Assembly (NCBI GenBank): GCA_017524725.1
Contig: JAFXUZ010000075.1
Location: 43,133 to 107,132 of the forward strand
Source: Clostridia bacterium
GTDB lineage: Bacteria; Bacillota; Clostridia; Christensenellales; Aristaeellaceae
Length of the DNA: 64,000 bases
Reading direction: 5' to 3'
Shown: piece by piece, positions 52,401 to 60,845 of the stretch
How positions within the stretch are numbered: position 1 is the first letter of the stretch
Layout of the letters: the number at the start of each line of letters is the position of its first letter
The notes under the pieces: model-generated
What the model saw: only the letters and a program-made list of their open reading frames with translations
Told to the model about the DNA's origin: nothing
The model's database searches: none
Position numbers and translations under genes: made by a program

Positions 52401-54434
52401 TCAGTTCCCGGTGTGCTTGTCGAACCAGGCGGTGATCTCTTCCAGGCGGCGCAGGCGGTGCTTCGGTTTGCCGGAGCGGGACAGTTCGTGGTTTTCGCCC
52501 TTGAAGACCACCATGCGGGCCTCCGTGCCGTTGTGGACAAGGGCCTGCATCATCTGCATCCCCTCGGGCAGGGGACAGCGGTAGTCCTCCTCGCTGTGAA
52601 TGAACAGCGTGGGGGTCTTTGCGTATTTTGCGTATTTGAGGGGGGAATGCTCCCAGAGCTTCTGCACGTCGCCATCCCCGAACAGTCCCTTCGTCAGGCA
52701 CTGGTCGGGGCCGAAGAAGCCGCCGATGTCGGAAATGAAGCTCATGGAGACCCAGTTGGAGATGGAGCGCTGGCTGGCGGCGCAGCAGAAGCGGTCGGTA
52801 TGGCCGATGATCCAGTTGGTCATGAATCCGCCGTAGCTGCCGCCGGTCTCACACAGGCGGGCGGGATCGATGGCGGGGTAAGCTTTCAGCACCGCGTCGG
52901 TGAAGTCCATCAGGTTGCGGTAATCGGTCCCGCCGTAATCGCCGCGGATGTCCGCGAAGGCGTCCCCGCGGCCGTCGGAGCCCTTGATGTTGGTAAAGAA
53001 CACGAAATATCCCCGGGACGCCCATACCTGCATCTCATGGAAAAAGGTCTCGCCGTAGGCGCACCGGGGCCCGCCGTGCACGTCCAGGACGGCGGGATAT
53101 TTCTTTTCGGGGGAATAATCCCGGGGCGGCAGTACCCAGCCCCTGAGGTCCAGGCCGCAGGAAGCGTAATCCAGGGGCTGCGGTCTGGCGACATACCGGC
53201 CCTTCAGAGCGTCCCCGTTCAGATGGGTCACCTGCGTCATGCCGCTTCCGTCCCGGGCCGTCTCGAAAACCTCGGCCACGTGATCCCATCCCTGAAAGAC
53301 CATGGCGATCTTATCCCGGCAGGCGGTCATGGTGCACGCCATGCCTTCCTTTTCCCACAGGGTGCGCGAGGAAAGCTGTCCGTTATCGCCGGGTCTGAGC
53401 GCAAGGACGGCGTTATGGGCTTCCACGGTGGCAAGGGTCAGGTATTCGCCCTCGCCGGCATAGTCTCCGCCGCCGCCCTCCGCCGTGTCCCCCAGCACGC
53501 TGGAATACAGGGACACCGGGGGCGTGAAGACCTTTGTCAGGCGGTCCTTCTCCACAGCGAAGATGTCCGGGGTCTGGTTGAGGCCGAAAGCTTTCATATC
53601 GGAAGCAAAAACGTAAGGCCTGCCGTCCAGGACGAACAGGGCGCCGAAGGAATACCCGTCCCTGCGATACAGGGCTTCGCTTTTTCCGTCGGACAGGTCC
53701 CAGACGTAAAGGCGGTTGTACAGGGACTGCTTTTTCTGCCTGGTACATCCGGTATAAAATACCCTGTCCCCGTCGGCGCGGAAGGAATCCACGCTGAAGT
53801 TTGGTGCCGTCAGGCGGCGGCATACGGCTTTGCCGTCCTTTTCCCGCACGTGGAAAAGGGCTGTGCGCAGGCCGTTTGTATAGCCCGCGCCGTTGAACCA
53901 GTAGGGAACTTCGTCCGCTACGCGGTAATCCGCCTCTTCCTTTTGTTTTTCGGCCTTCTCTTTGCGCTTTTCCTCTGTGTCCAGGTAGGCGTCGGGGTCC
54001 TCCGTGCGGATGATCCCCGTGGCGATATAGCCGTCAGAAAGCTTTTCCATGCTTTCCATGGCAAAGGGCAGCGTCATAAAGGGCTGCGCTTCGCCGCCCT
54101 CCATGGGCAGGCGGTACAGCTCTGTGACGCCCGGAGCGGCGTTTGGCGTAGTCCTTCGAATGATGAGAGCGCCGTCCTCATCCCACAGGACGACGCCCGC
54201 GTCGCTGGACCAGGTGACCCTGCGGGCCGCGCCGTTTTCAGCGATGTACACGTCCGTACGGTATTCGTTTTTTTCCGTATCCATGCGTTTCACCTCAAAG
54301 GCGAGGCGCTTTCCGTCCGGGCAGTAACGCAGGTTGGAGGGGATGCGGTACAGCGCCATATCCCCGATCTCGATGGGCAGGTTTTTTTCGGGAGCTTTTT
54401 TTTGCGCTTTTTTTTGCGCTTTTTTTGCGGGCAT
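52401..54434 (-). CDS. S9 family (prolyl oligopeptidase-type) serine peptidase
   Basis: The 677-residue protein has an N-terminal beta-propeller and a C-terminal alpha/beta hydrolase. The latter shows DVHGGPRCAYGETFFHEMQ, the nucleophile in CETGGSYGGFMTNWI, the Asp in FIHSEEDYRCPL and the His in VFKGENHELSRSG, as in acylaminoacyl-peptidase/DPP4-like members. No signal peptide is seen. The N-terminus is oddly Lys/Ala/Gln-rich (AKKAQKKAQKKAPEK), encoded by four A7-A8 tracts. GGAGG lies six bases before ATG 54434. An alternative start at the later Met would skip this tail. Confidence 0.92.
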   Translation of the reverse strand: MPAKKAQKKAQKKAPEKNLPIEIGDMALYRIPSNLRYCPDGKRLAFEVKRMDTEKNEYRTDVYIAENGAARRVTWSSDAGVVLWDEDGALIIRRTTPNAAPGVTELYRLPMEGGEAQPFMTLPFAMESMEKLSDGYIATGIIRTEDPDAYLDTEEKRKEKAEKQKEEADYRVADEVPYWFNGAGYTNGLRTALFHVREKDGKAVCRRLTAPNFSVDSFRADGDRVFYTGCTRQKKQSLYNRLYVWDLSDGKSEALYRRDGYSFGALFVLDGRPYVFASDMKAFGLNQTPDIFAVEKDRLTKVFTPPVSLYSSVLGDTAEGGGGDYAGEGEYLTLATVEAHNAVLALRPGDNGQLSSRTLWEKEGMACTMTACRDKIAMVFQGWDHVAEVFETARDGSGMTQVTHLNGDALKGRYVARPQPLDYASCGLDLRGWVLPPRDYSPEKKYPAVLDVHGGPRCAYGETFFHEMQVWASRGYFVFFTNIKGSDGRGDAFADIRGDYGGTDYRNLMDFTDAVLKAYPAIDPARLCETGGSYGGFMTNWIIGHTDRFCCAASQRSISNWVSMSFISDIGGFFGPDQCLTKGLFGDGDVQKLWEHSPLKYAKYAKTPTLFIHSEEDYRCPLPEGMQMMQALVHNGTEARMVVFKGENHELSRSGKPKHRLRRLEEITAWFDKHTGN

Positions 54435-54554
54435 ATCGTACCTCCGTAAAAGACGTTGCTTATTAAAGAAAACACGCCGAAGCGCTCCGGATGGATTTTA
54501 TCATAAAGCGCTTTCCGCCGCAATGTTTCCCCGGCGGACCGTGTTCATATCGTA

Positions 54555-54583
54555 TTGAAAAAAACGGCATTATCCATTATAAT
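54555..54583 (+). promoter_or_regulatory. Strong promoter upstream of the serine dehydratase remnant
   Basis: TTGAAA (54555-54560) and perfect TATAAT (54578-54583) with a 17-base spacer. It now reads through the remnant into the phosphoesterase gene. Confidence 0.7.
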
Positions 54584-54646
54584 AAAAAAGATAACGGCCT
54601 TCCGGCGGCTGGAAACCCGGCATCAGGATCCGGGGGGGCGCGGAAA

Positions 54647-54760
54647 ATGAACATCTTTGATATCATCGGTTCGGTCATGATCGGCCGGTCCCACCCGGCA
54701 TACCGCCGGGGCGGTGCGCCCGGCGGGGCGGTCCCCGCCGGACTGAGGCTGCGCAAACGG
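54647..54760 (+). pseudogene. Remnant of L-serine dehydratase beta subunit gene
   Basis: The opening MNIFDIIGSVMIG is the characteristic N-terminus of SdaAB (MNIFDIIGPVMIGPSSSHTAGA). The expected HTAGAVR continuation is present one frame over (from 54699). The family sequence then ends within about 15 codons. A promoter and a purine-rich ribosome binding site precede it, so it was probably a working gene, possibly of an sdaAB-sdaAA operon now lost by deletion. Confidence 0.6.
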
Positions 54761-54821
54761 GTCCTCTGGAACGTATTAAAAACATCGGAAATACAATGCG
54801 GATACGGAAGGAAACAGGAAT

Positions 54822-55514
54822 ATGAGCACCATCATTATCGGCGATATCCATGGCTGCGCCCGCGCGTTTTCAAGGCTGCTGGAAAAGCTGGGGCCAAACT
54901 CCCGGCGGGACAGGCTGATCCTCCTGGGTGATCTTTTCGACCGGGGAAGCGAGTCCTGGGAGGTCTGGCGGGAGGTAAGGTCCCTGGCAGATGTCTTCGG
55001 GGACAAATTTACCCTGCTCCGGGGCAATCACGAGGATTACCTGCTGGCGGAAAAGCTGACATTTTCCCAGAAAAGGATGTGGGACCGGGTGGGCCGGCAG
55101 GCCACGATCAGGTCTTTCAAGTCCCACGGACGGCAGATGGAGGAGACCATTCCCTGGCTGAAGGAAAACTGCAGGGATTTTTACAGGGACGACGATATCC
55201 AGTGCGTCCACGCAGGCCTGAAGACGGAGCCCATCGAGGTGAACGACGCACAGACCATGTTCCACGACCACGGCGTGGTGACGGACAACCACTATGCCGG
55301 CCGGCTGACGGTCACCGGGCATATCGCCCTGTCCGCGCCTTCCTGGTTTGCCGGGGACGGAAAGACCGTTGAAAAGCTGCCCTTCAGGGAGGAAAGGCAG
55401 CTGCCGGAAAAGGGGATCATCTGCATCGATACCGGCTGCGGCAAGGGCGGGCGGCTGACGGCGATGTCCATCGACGGTACGGCCTACCGCCTGGACAGCG
55501 TATCGGAACAATGA
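54822..55514 (+). CDS. Calcineurin-like metallophosphoesterase (PPP type)
   Basis: The 230-residue protein has the phosphoesterase motifs IIIGDIHGCARAFSRLL, LILLGDLFDRGSESWEVW, LLRGNHEDYLL, and later histidines in VHAGLKTEP and TVTGHIALSAPSW. The family includes bacterial Ser/Thr phosphatases and diadenosine-tetraphosphate hydrolases. Without neighbours of known role the substrate is open. The start ATG at 54822 has AAGGAAACAGGA upstream. It lies about 70 bases after the serine dehydratase remnant and probably uses its promoter. Confidence 0.88.
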   Translation: MSTIIIGDIHGCARAFSRLLEKLGPNSRRDRLILLGDLFDRGSESWEVWREVRSLADVFGDKFTLLRGNHEDYLLAEKLTFSQKRMWDRVGRQATIRSFKSHGRQMEETIPWLKENCRDFYRDDDIQCVHAGLKTEPIEVNDAQTMFHDHGVVTDNHYAGRLTVTGHIALSAPSWFAGDGKTVEKLPFREERQLPEKGIICIDTGCGKGGRLTAMSIDGTAYRLDSVSEQ

Positions 55515-55560
55515 GGGGGCCGAATGGGACCGGGCCGACGCTTTTTTGCCGGGCGTTCCG

Positions 55561-55590
55561 TTGACAGGCCGCTTTTATATCGATTATACT
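55561..55590 (+). promoter_or_regulatory. Promoter of the NHLP-type export operon
   Basis: TTGACA (55561-55566), 18 bases, then TATACT (55585-55590). Transcription would start near 55597, which rules out the in-frame ATG at 55596 as the start of the first gene. Confidence 0.7.
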
Positions 55591-55649
55591 TTGACATGAA
55601 AAAAGCATTCCTGGAAAAATCGACTCTTATGATTATGGGAGGAATCAAC

Positions 55650-56138
55650 GTGCAGGGAGAACAAAAGACCAAGCTGTTCCGGGAAAAAAGCCTGGAGGCC
55701 ATCGAATCGCCGGAGTCGCTCAACGATTACCTGCGGGTCACATCTCCCGGGGTATGGCTGATCATGGGGGCGGTCATCGCCCTGCTGACGGGCCTGATCC
55801 TTTGGGGGGTCTTCGGGCGCATCGACACCACGGTGAAACTGGCGGTCGAAAGCAAGGGCGGGAACGCGGTGTGCTATGTACCCTACAATGCTCTGAAGGG
55901 CGTGGCCGCGGCCGGAAAAGTGACGCTGGACGGGGTGACCTATGAACTTTCCGGATCCGAAAAACCCAATATCGTCACCGTGTCCGAGGAGATGGATCCT
56001 TTACTGCGCATCGCGGGGGACCTTAAGGTGGGGGATATGACAGTGGCGGTGCCCCTTGCAAAGGCGCCGGAGGACGGCGTGCATACCGCCGTCGCCGTCA
56101 CCGAAAGCCTGAAGCCCATCGCCCTTCTTTTGAAGTAA
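55650..56138 (+). CDS. Short HlyD-like membrane protein of NHLP-type export system
   Basis: The 162-residue product begins at GTG 55650, with GGGAGGAA seven bases upstream. After RTK-type charged residues it has SPESLNDYLRVTSPGVWLIM and one membrane span (IMGAVIALLTGLILWGVFG), then a short extracytoplasmic beta domain. This opening is characteristic of the NHLM/NHLP secretion (HlyD-like) protein, but those are usually 250 residues or more. The coiled-coil hairpin and C-terminal part are absent here. It stands directly before two NHLP-type ABC transporters and probably links them to the cell surface. It may be a natural short form, as the end is followed by a normal ribosome binding site for the next gene. 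Confidence 0.75.
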   Translation: MQGEQKTKLFREKSLEAIESPESLNDYLRVTSPGVWLIMGAVIALLTGLILWGVFGRIDTTVKLAVESKGGNAVCYVPYNALKGVAAAGKVTLDGVTYELSGSEKPNIVTVSEEMDPLLRIAGDLKVGDMTVAVPLAKAPEDGVHTAVAVTESLKPIALLLK

Positions 56139-56150
56139 GGGGGTAGGGCG

Positions 56151-58325
56151 ATGTTCGGAAAAAAAGAAAGAATGCCCATAAAAAAGGGCGTGGCGAGGGT
56201 CCCCGTGGTCATGCAGATGGAGGCGCTGGAATGCGGCGCAGCCAGCCTGACGATGATCATGCATTATTACCGCAAATGGATCCCCCTGGAGCAGGCCCGG
56301 GTGGACTGCGGCGTGTCGATGGACGGCGCCAGCGCCAAGAATATCTTGCTGGCCGCCCGCAACTACGGCATGAAGGCCTCTGCGTGGCGTACCGAGCCCG
56401 AGGACCTGGAATCGGAAGGCCCCTTTCCCTGCATCATCCACTGGGGTTTCAACCACTTTGTGGTTCTGTGCGGCTTCAAGGGGAAAAAGGCGGTCCTGAA
56501 CGATCCCGCCCGGGGCAACGTGACGGTGGAATGGGAGGAATTCGACAGGGAATTCACCGGCATCGTGCTTACCTTTGAACCCGGGGAGGAATTTGTGCCT
56601 TCGGGCAAAAAACGCACCGTGTTTTCCTATGCCAAGGACCGGCTGCGCGGGAGCGGCACGGCGACGGTGTTCGTGGTGCTGACCACCACCATTTCGTCGC
56701 TGCTGGGGCTGATCAATCCCGTTTTTTCACGAACCTTCCTGGACCGGCTGCTGACGGGGAAAAACCCGGAGTGGCTGCCGGCGTTCATGGCGTTCTTTTC
56801 CGTGATGATCCTGGTGAGCGTGACGGTCACCTGGGTGTCGGCGATCTATTCCCTGCGCATCCAGGGCAAAATGGCCGCCTACGGCAACGCCTCGTACCTG
56901 TGGAAGGTGCTTCGGCTGCCGATGCAGTTTTTCAGCCAGCGCATGACTGCCGACATCGCCGACCGTCAGGCCACCAACGCCGGGATCGCCGATGCCCTGG
57001 TGAAGACCTTTGCGCCCCTGGCGCTCCAGGTGCTGATGATGGTGTTCTACCTGGCGGTCATGATCAGCTACAGCCCCATGCTGGCGCTCATCGGCGTCAG
57101 CGCCATCATGATAAACCTGGGGGTCTCGGCCTTGGTCACCGCCAAGCGGGTCAATATCACCCGCGTGCAGCAGAGGGACGCCGCCAAGCTGTCCTCCGCC
57201 ACGCTGTCAGGCATCAGCATGATCGAGACCGTTAAGTCCAGCGGGGCTGAAAACGGCTTTTTCAGCCGCTGGTCCGGCTACCAGGCCAGCGTCAACACCC
57301 AGGGCGTAAAGTATGCCCGCGTCAGCATGATGCTGGGCACCCTGCCCACGGCCATCACGTCCATCGCCAACCTTGCGGTGCTCGGCCTGAGCGTCATGCT
57401 GGTGATCCGGGGCGAAATGACTGCCGGTATGATCATGGCCTTCCAAAGTTTCCTTTCGTCCTTCATGTCCCCGGCTACCTCGCTGATCAACGCCGGCCAG
57501 TCCCTGCAGGAAATGATCACCCAGATGGAGCGGGTGGACGACGTGATGAGCTATAAGGAGGATCCCTCCTTCGAGCCCAGGGAAAAGAAAGAGGAATACC
57601 AGAAGCTTTCTGGCGCCATCGAGCTGAAAAACGTGACCTTCGGCTATTCCCGGCTGGGCAAGCCCCAGATCACCGATTTTTCGATGACCGTGAAGCCCGG
57701 GCAGAAGATCGCTTTCGTCGGCAGGACCGGCTGCGGCAAATCCACTTTAGCCAAGCTGATCTCGGGGCTGTACCGTCCCTGGAGCGGCACGGTGACCTTC
57801 GATGGGGTGGATATTTCCCAGATCGACCGCAACGTGTTCACCGGCTCTGTCAGCGTTATCGACCAGGACATCACCCTGTTCGAGGACACCATTTCCGAGA
57901 ACATCAAGATGTGGGACGACTCTATAGAGGATTTCGAGGTGACCCTGGCTGCCAGGGACGCCGGGATCTATGACGACATCGTTACACGCGACGGGGGCTT
58001 TTCCCATAAACTGCTTGACGGCGGGCGGGACCTGTCCGGCGGTCAGCGCCAGAGGCTGGAGATCGCCCGCGCCCTGTCCCAGGATCCCACCATCTGCATC
58101 ATGGACGAGGCAACGTCGGCCCTGGATGCACGAACAGAGCATGAGGTCATCAAATCCATCAACGAGCGCGGTATCACCTGTATCATCATCGCCCACCGCC
58201 TGTCCACGATCCGGGACTGCGACGAGATCATCGTCCTGGACAAGGGCAGGATCGTGGAACGCGGCACCCACGACCAGCTGTATGCCCTGGGCGGTATGTA
58301 TGCCAGCCTGGTCAGCAACGAATAA
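56151..58325 (+). CDS. NHLP-type peptidase/permease/ATPase exporter (C39 PCAT)
   Basis: The 724-residue protein has an N-terminal C39 peptidase: catalytic Cys in VVMQMEALECGAASLTMIMH, His in HWGFNHFVVLCGF and Asp in VLNDPARGNV. Six membrane spans follow (about 165-430). The ATPase has Walker A FVGRTGCGKSTLAKLISG, signature DLSGGQRQRLEIARAL and Walker B CIMDEATSALD. It would cleave a double-glycine leader and export the peptide. The ATG at 56151 follows GGGGGTAGGG, 12 bases after the HlyD-like gene. No precursor peptide is adjacent. Confidence 0.93.
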   Translation: MFGKKERMPIKKGVARVPVVMQMEALECGAASLTMIMHYYRKWIPLEQARVDCGVSMDGASAKNILLAARNYGMKASAWRTEPEDLESEGPFPCIIHWGFNHFVVLCGFKGKKAVLNDPARGNVTVEWEEFDREFTGIVLTFEPGEEFVPSGKKRTVFSYAKDRLRGSGTATVFVVLTTTISSLLGLINPVFSRTFLDRLLTGKNPEWLPAFMAFFSVMILVSVTVTWVSAIYSLRIQGKMAAYGNASYLWKVLRLPMQFFSQRMTADIADRQATNAGIADALVKTFAPLALQVLMMVFYLAVMISYSPMLALIGVSAIMINLGVSALVTAKRVNITRVQQRDAAKLSSATLSGISMIETVKSSGAENGFFSRWSGYQASVNTQGVKYARVSMMLGTLPTAITSIANLAVLGLSVMLVIRGEMTAGMIMAFQSFLSSFMSPATSLINAGQSLQEMITQMERVDDVMSYKEDPSFEPREKKEEYQKLSGAIELKNVTFGYSRLGKPQITDFSMTVKPGQKIAFVGRTGCGKSTLAKLISGLYRPWSGTVTFDGVDISQIDRNVFTGSVSVIDQDITLFEDTISENIKMWDDSIEDFEVTLAARDAGIYDDIVTRDGGFSHKLLDGGRDLSGGQRQRLEIARALSQDPTICIMDEATSALDARTEHEVIKSINERGITCIIIAHRLSTIRDCDEIIVLDKGRIVERGTHDQLYALGGMYASLVSNE

Positions 58326-58340
58326 AGGAGGCGGGGAAGC

Positions 58341-60530
58341 TTGGGTTGGTTTGACGAGCAGATCGAATTCAGAAAAAAGCATGAGCGGGAGCTTCTCAGC
58401 GATTCCTTTGAAAATCTGGCCAAATCCGTCACCGGACGGCGCATGGGCTTTGCCGAGATCAAAAAAGAAGCCGATGTCAGCGACGCTGTGTCGGCCCTGC
58501 TCAAATACATGGGCGTTAAGGAAAAGGAGGTCCCTCCGAAGATCAGCGGGCTGCAGGACCGCCTGGACTACCTCCTGTCCTCCACCGGCATCCTGTACCG
58601 CGAAGTTATCCTGACCTCCGGCTGGCACACCGACGCCATGGGTCCTATGATCACGTCCCTTCGGGAGGAGGGTACGGTGATCGCCGTGCTGCCTTCGGAC
58701 ATGGGGGGCTATGAATACACGGACCCCCGGACCGGTGCGCGGGTAAAGGTGAACGGCAGTGAGGAAAAAAAGATCGCTGCCGAGGCGCTGTGTTTCTACC
58801 GGCCCCTGCCGATGCGGGAACTGAAGATCAAGGACCTTCTGCAGTACATGAAAAACTGCCTGACGATCCGTGACCTGACCAGCTTCGGTATCGTGGCACT
58901 GATCATTACCCTGGTGGGCATGCTGACGCCCCGGCTGAACCGCATCGTGATGGGCACAGTTATCGATACGGGCAGCTACCGCCTGCTTTACGCCGTTATG
59001 TCGTTCATGCTGTTCGCCTCCATAGGCAGCATCATGCTGACCATCATCCGGGAAATGCTGCTCAACCGCATCCGCTCCAAGCTGAACGTCAACGTAAGCG
59101 CGGCTACGATGATGCGCATGCTTTCCCTGCCGGCTACCTTTTTCAGGAAATATTCCGCCGGCGAACTCAACCAGTACATCGGCTACATGTCCTCCCTGTG
59201 CTCCACCATTGTGGACAGCCTGTTTTCCACGGCGGTGACCGGCGTTTTCTCCCTGGTGTACATCACCCAGATCTTTGCCTTCGCGCCGAGCCTGGTGGCG
59301 CCCAGCCTGACGGTGACGGTGATAACGCTGATCGTCAGCCTCCTGTCCGCCCTGACGCAGATGCGTATCAATAAGGAAAAGATGGTGCATTACGCCAAGG
59401 AGCGGGGCCTGGTCTTCAGCCTGATCACCGGTATCCAGAAGATCCGCCTGAGCGGCGCGGAGAACCGCGCGTTTTCCAAATGGACCTCGCTGTACACCAA
59501 AAGCGCCGAGCTGACCTATAATCCCCCCGCCATCATCCGCCTGTCCGGGGTGATCTCCACAGCCATTTCAATGACCGGTACGGCGGTGATGTATTTCGTC
59601 GCGGTGCGAAGCCAGGTGAGCGTGGCGGATTATTATGCCTTCAACTCCGCCTACGGCTACATCGCTTCGGCCTTTGGTGCGATCACCACGATGGCGCTGT
59701 CGGCAGCGTCGATCAAGCCCGTTATCGGCCTGATCCAGCCGCTCCTTTCCGCGCAGCCCGAGACGTCCGACAGCAAGGAGACCGTGACCCGCCTTTCCGG
59801 CAGCATCGAGATATCCCACATGACCTTTGGCTACGACCCGGAAAGCAAGCCGTTGTTCGAGGATTTCAACCTGACCATTCCCGCCAGGCAGTATGTGGCT
59901 ATCGTGGGGCGCTCAGGCTGCGGCAAGTCCACCCTGGTGCGGCTTCTACTTGGTTTTGAGAAGCCCATCCGTGGTGTGATCAACTACGATCGCAAGGACC
60001 TGCAGCGCCTGGACCTGAGGTCGGTAAGAAGGCAGATCGGCACGGTGATGCAGGACGGCAAGCTGTTTTCCGGTTCCATTTTCGACAACATCGTTATTTC
60101 CGCACCTACCCTCAAGCTGCAGGAGGCCTGGGAGGCTGCGGAGGTCGCCGGCATTGCCGACGACATCCGGGATATGCCCATGGGCATGAATACCATGATT
60201 CAGGAAGGCGGCGGCACCATTTCCGGCGGCCAGAGGCAAAGGCTGATGATCGCCCGGGCCATCGCGCCCAAGCCCCGCATCCTGATCTTTGACGAGGCCA
60301 CCTCCGCACTGGACAACATCACCCAGAAAAAGGTCTCCGAGGCGCTGGACAGGATGAAGTGTACACGCATCGTGATCGCCCACCGCCTGTCCACCATACG
60401 GCACTGCGACCGGATCCTGGTCATTGACGGGGGAAAGATCGCCGAGGACGGCACCTATGAGGAGCTGATCGCAAAGAACGGCATCTTTGCGGAACTGGTG
60501 GAACGGCAGAGGCTGGACCAGGCGACTTGA
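58341..60530 (+). CDS. NHLP-type second ABC transporter (permease/ATPase, no peptidase)
   Basis: The 729-residue protein has an N-terminal about 180-residue region without a C39 site (IEFRKKHERELLSDSFENLA), six membrane spans (about 185-450), and an ATPase: Walker A IVGRSGCGKSTLVRLLLG, signature TISGGQRQRLMIARAI, Walker B ILIFDEATSALDN. It is the usual partner of the peptidase-bearing ABC in NHLP systems. It starts with TTG at 58341, AGGAGG nine bases upstream, 15 bases after the previous stop. Confidence 0.9.
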   Translation: MGWFDEQIEFRKKHERELLSDSFENLAKSVTGRRMGFAEIKKEADVSDAVSALLKYMGVKEKEVPPKISGLQDRLDYLLSSTGILYREVILTSGWHTDAMGPMITSLREEGTVIAVLPSDMGGYEYTDPRTGARVKVNGSEEKKIAAEALCFYRPLPMRELKIKDLLQYMKNCLTIRDLTSFGIVALIITLVGMLTPRLNRIVMGTVIDTGSYRLLYAVMSFMLFASIGSIMLTIIREMLLNRIRSKLNVNVSAATMMRMLSLPATFFRKYSAGELNQYIGYMSSLCSTIVDSLFSTAVTGVFSLVYITQIFAFAPSLVAPSLTVTVITLIVSLLSALTQMRINKEKMVHYAKERGLVFSLITGIQKIRLSGAENRAFSKWTSLYTKSAELTYNPPAIIRLSGVISTAISMTGTAVMYFVAVRSQVSVADYYAFNSAYGYIASAFGAITTMALSAASIKPVIGLIQPLLSAQPETSDSKETVTRLSGSIEISHMTFGYDPESKPLFEDFNLTIPARQYVAIVGRSGCGKSTLVRLLLGFEKPIRGVINYDRKDLQRLDLRSVRRQIGTVMQDGKLFSGSIFDNIVISAPTLKLQEAWEAAEVAGIADDIRDMPMGMNTMIQEGGGTISGGQRQRLMIARAIAPKPRILIFDEATSALDNITQKKVSEALDRMKCTRIVIAHRLSTIRHCDRILVIDGGKIAEDGTYEELIAKNGIFAELVERQRLDQAT

Positions 60531-60566
60531 TCCCGGACTGTTCAAAAAAATAAAAACATGGGAAAC

Positions 60567-60609
60567 CACGCCGGAGGGCGGACATGATCCGTCTTTCGGC
60601 GTGTTTTTT
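60567..60609 (+). terminator. Terminator of the export operon
   Basis: CACGCCG and CGGCGTG enclose an inner GCGGA/TCCGT stem and are followed by TTTTTT. The following gene therefore has its own promoter. Confidence 0.85.
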
Positions 60610-60657
60610 AAGGTCCGGAGATCCGACGCGTTCCGGTCCGCTCCTGTCCGCAATGTC

Positions 60658-60686
60658 TTGACAGCATCCATGCGGGGACTTAAAAT
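60658..60686 (+). promoter_or_regulatory. Promoter of the FecR/YDG-repeat gene
   Basis: Perfect TTGACA (60658-60663), 17 bases, TAAAAT (60681-60686). The inferred leader of about 150 bases shows no structure I recognise. Confidence 0.7.
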
Positions 60687-60845
60687 AATGATGGGGAAAA
60701 ATGTTTTTTTACAGAAATCGCAGACCTGTATCGTCTGGTATCATTGGCCCCGGCTGTCATCTGAAATCGGACCGGAACGCGTCCGGATGGAAAACTGCCG
60801 TATAAACTATAGCACCGCGGACGATCCCGGCAAGGAGTGTCGATC

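Noticed and set aside
55596..55649. Upstream ATG start for the HlyD-like protein
   Set aside because: It coincides with the predicted transcription start, and GTG at 55650 has a well-spaced GGGAGGAA.
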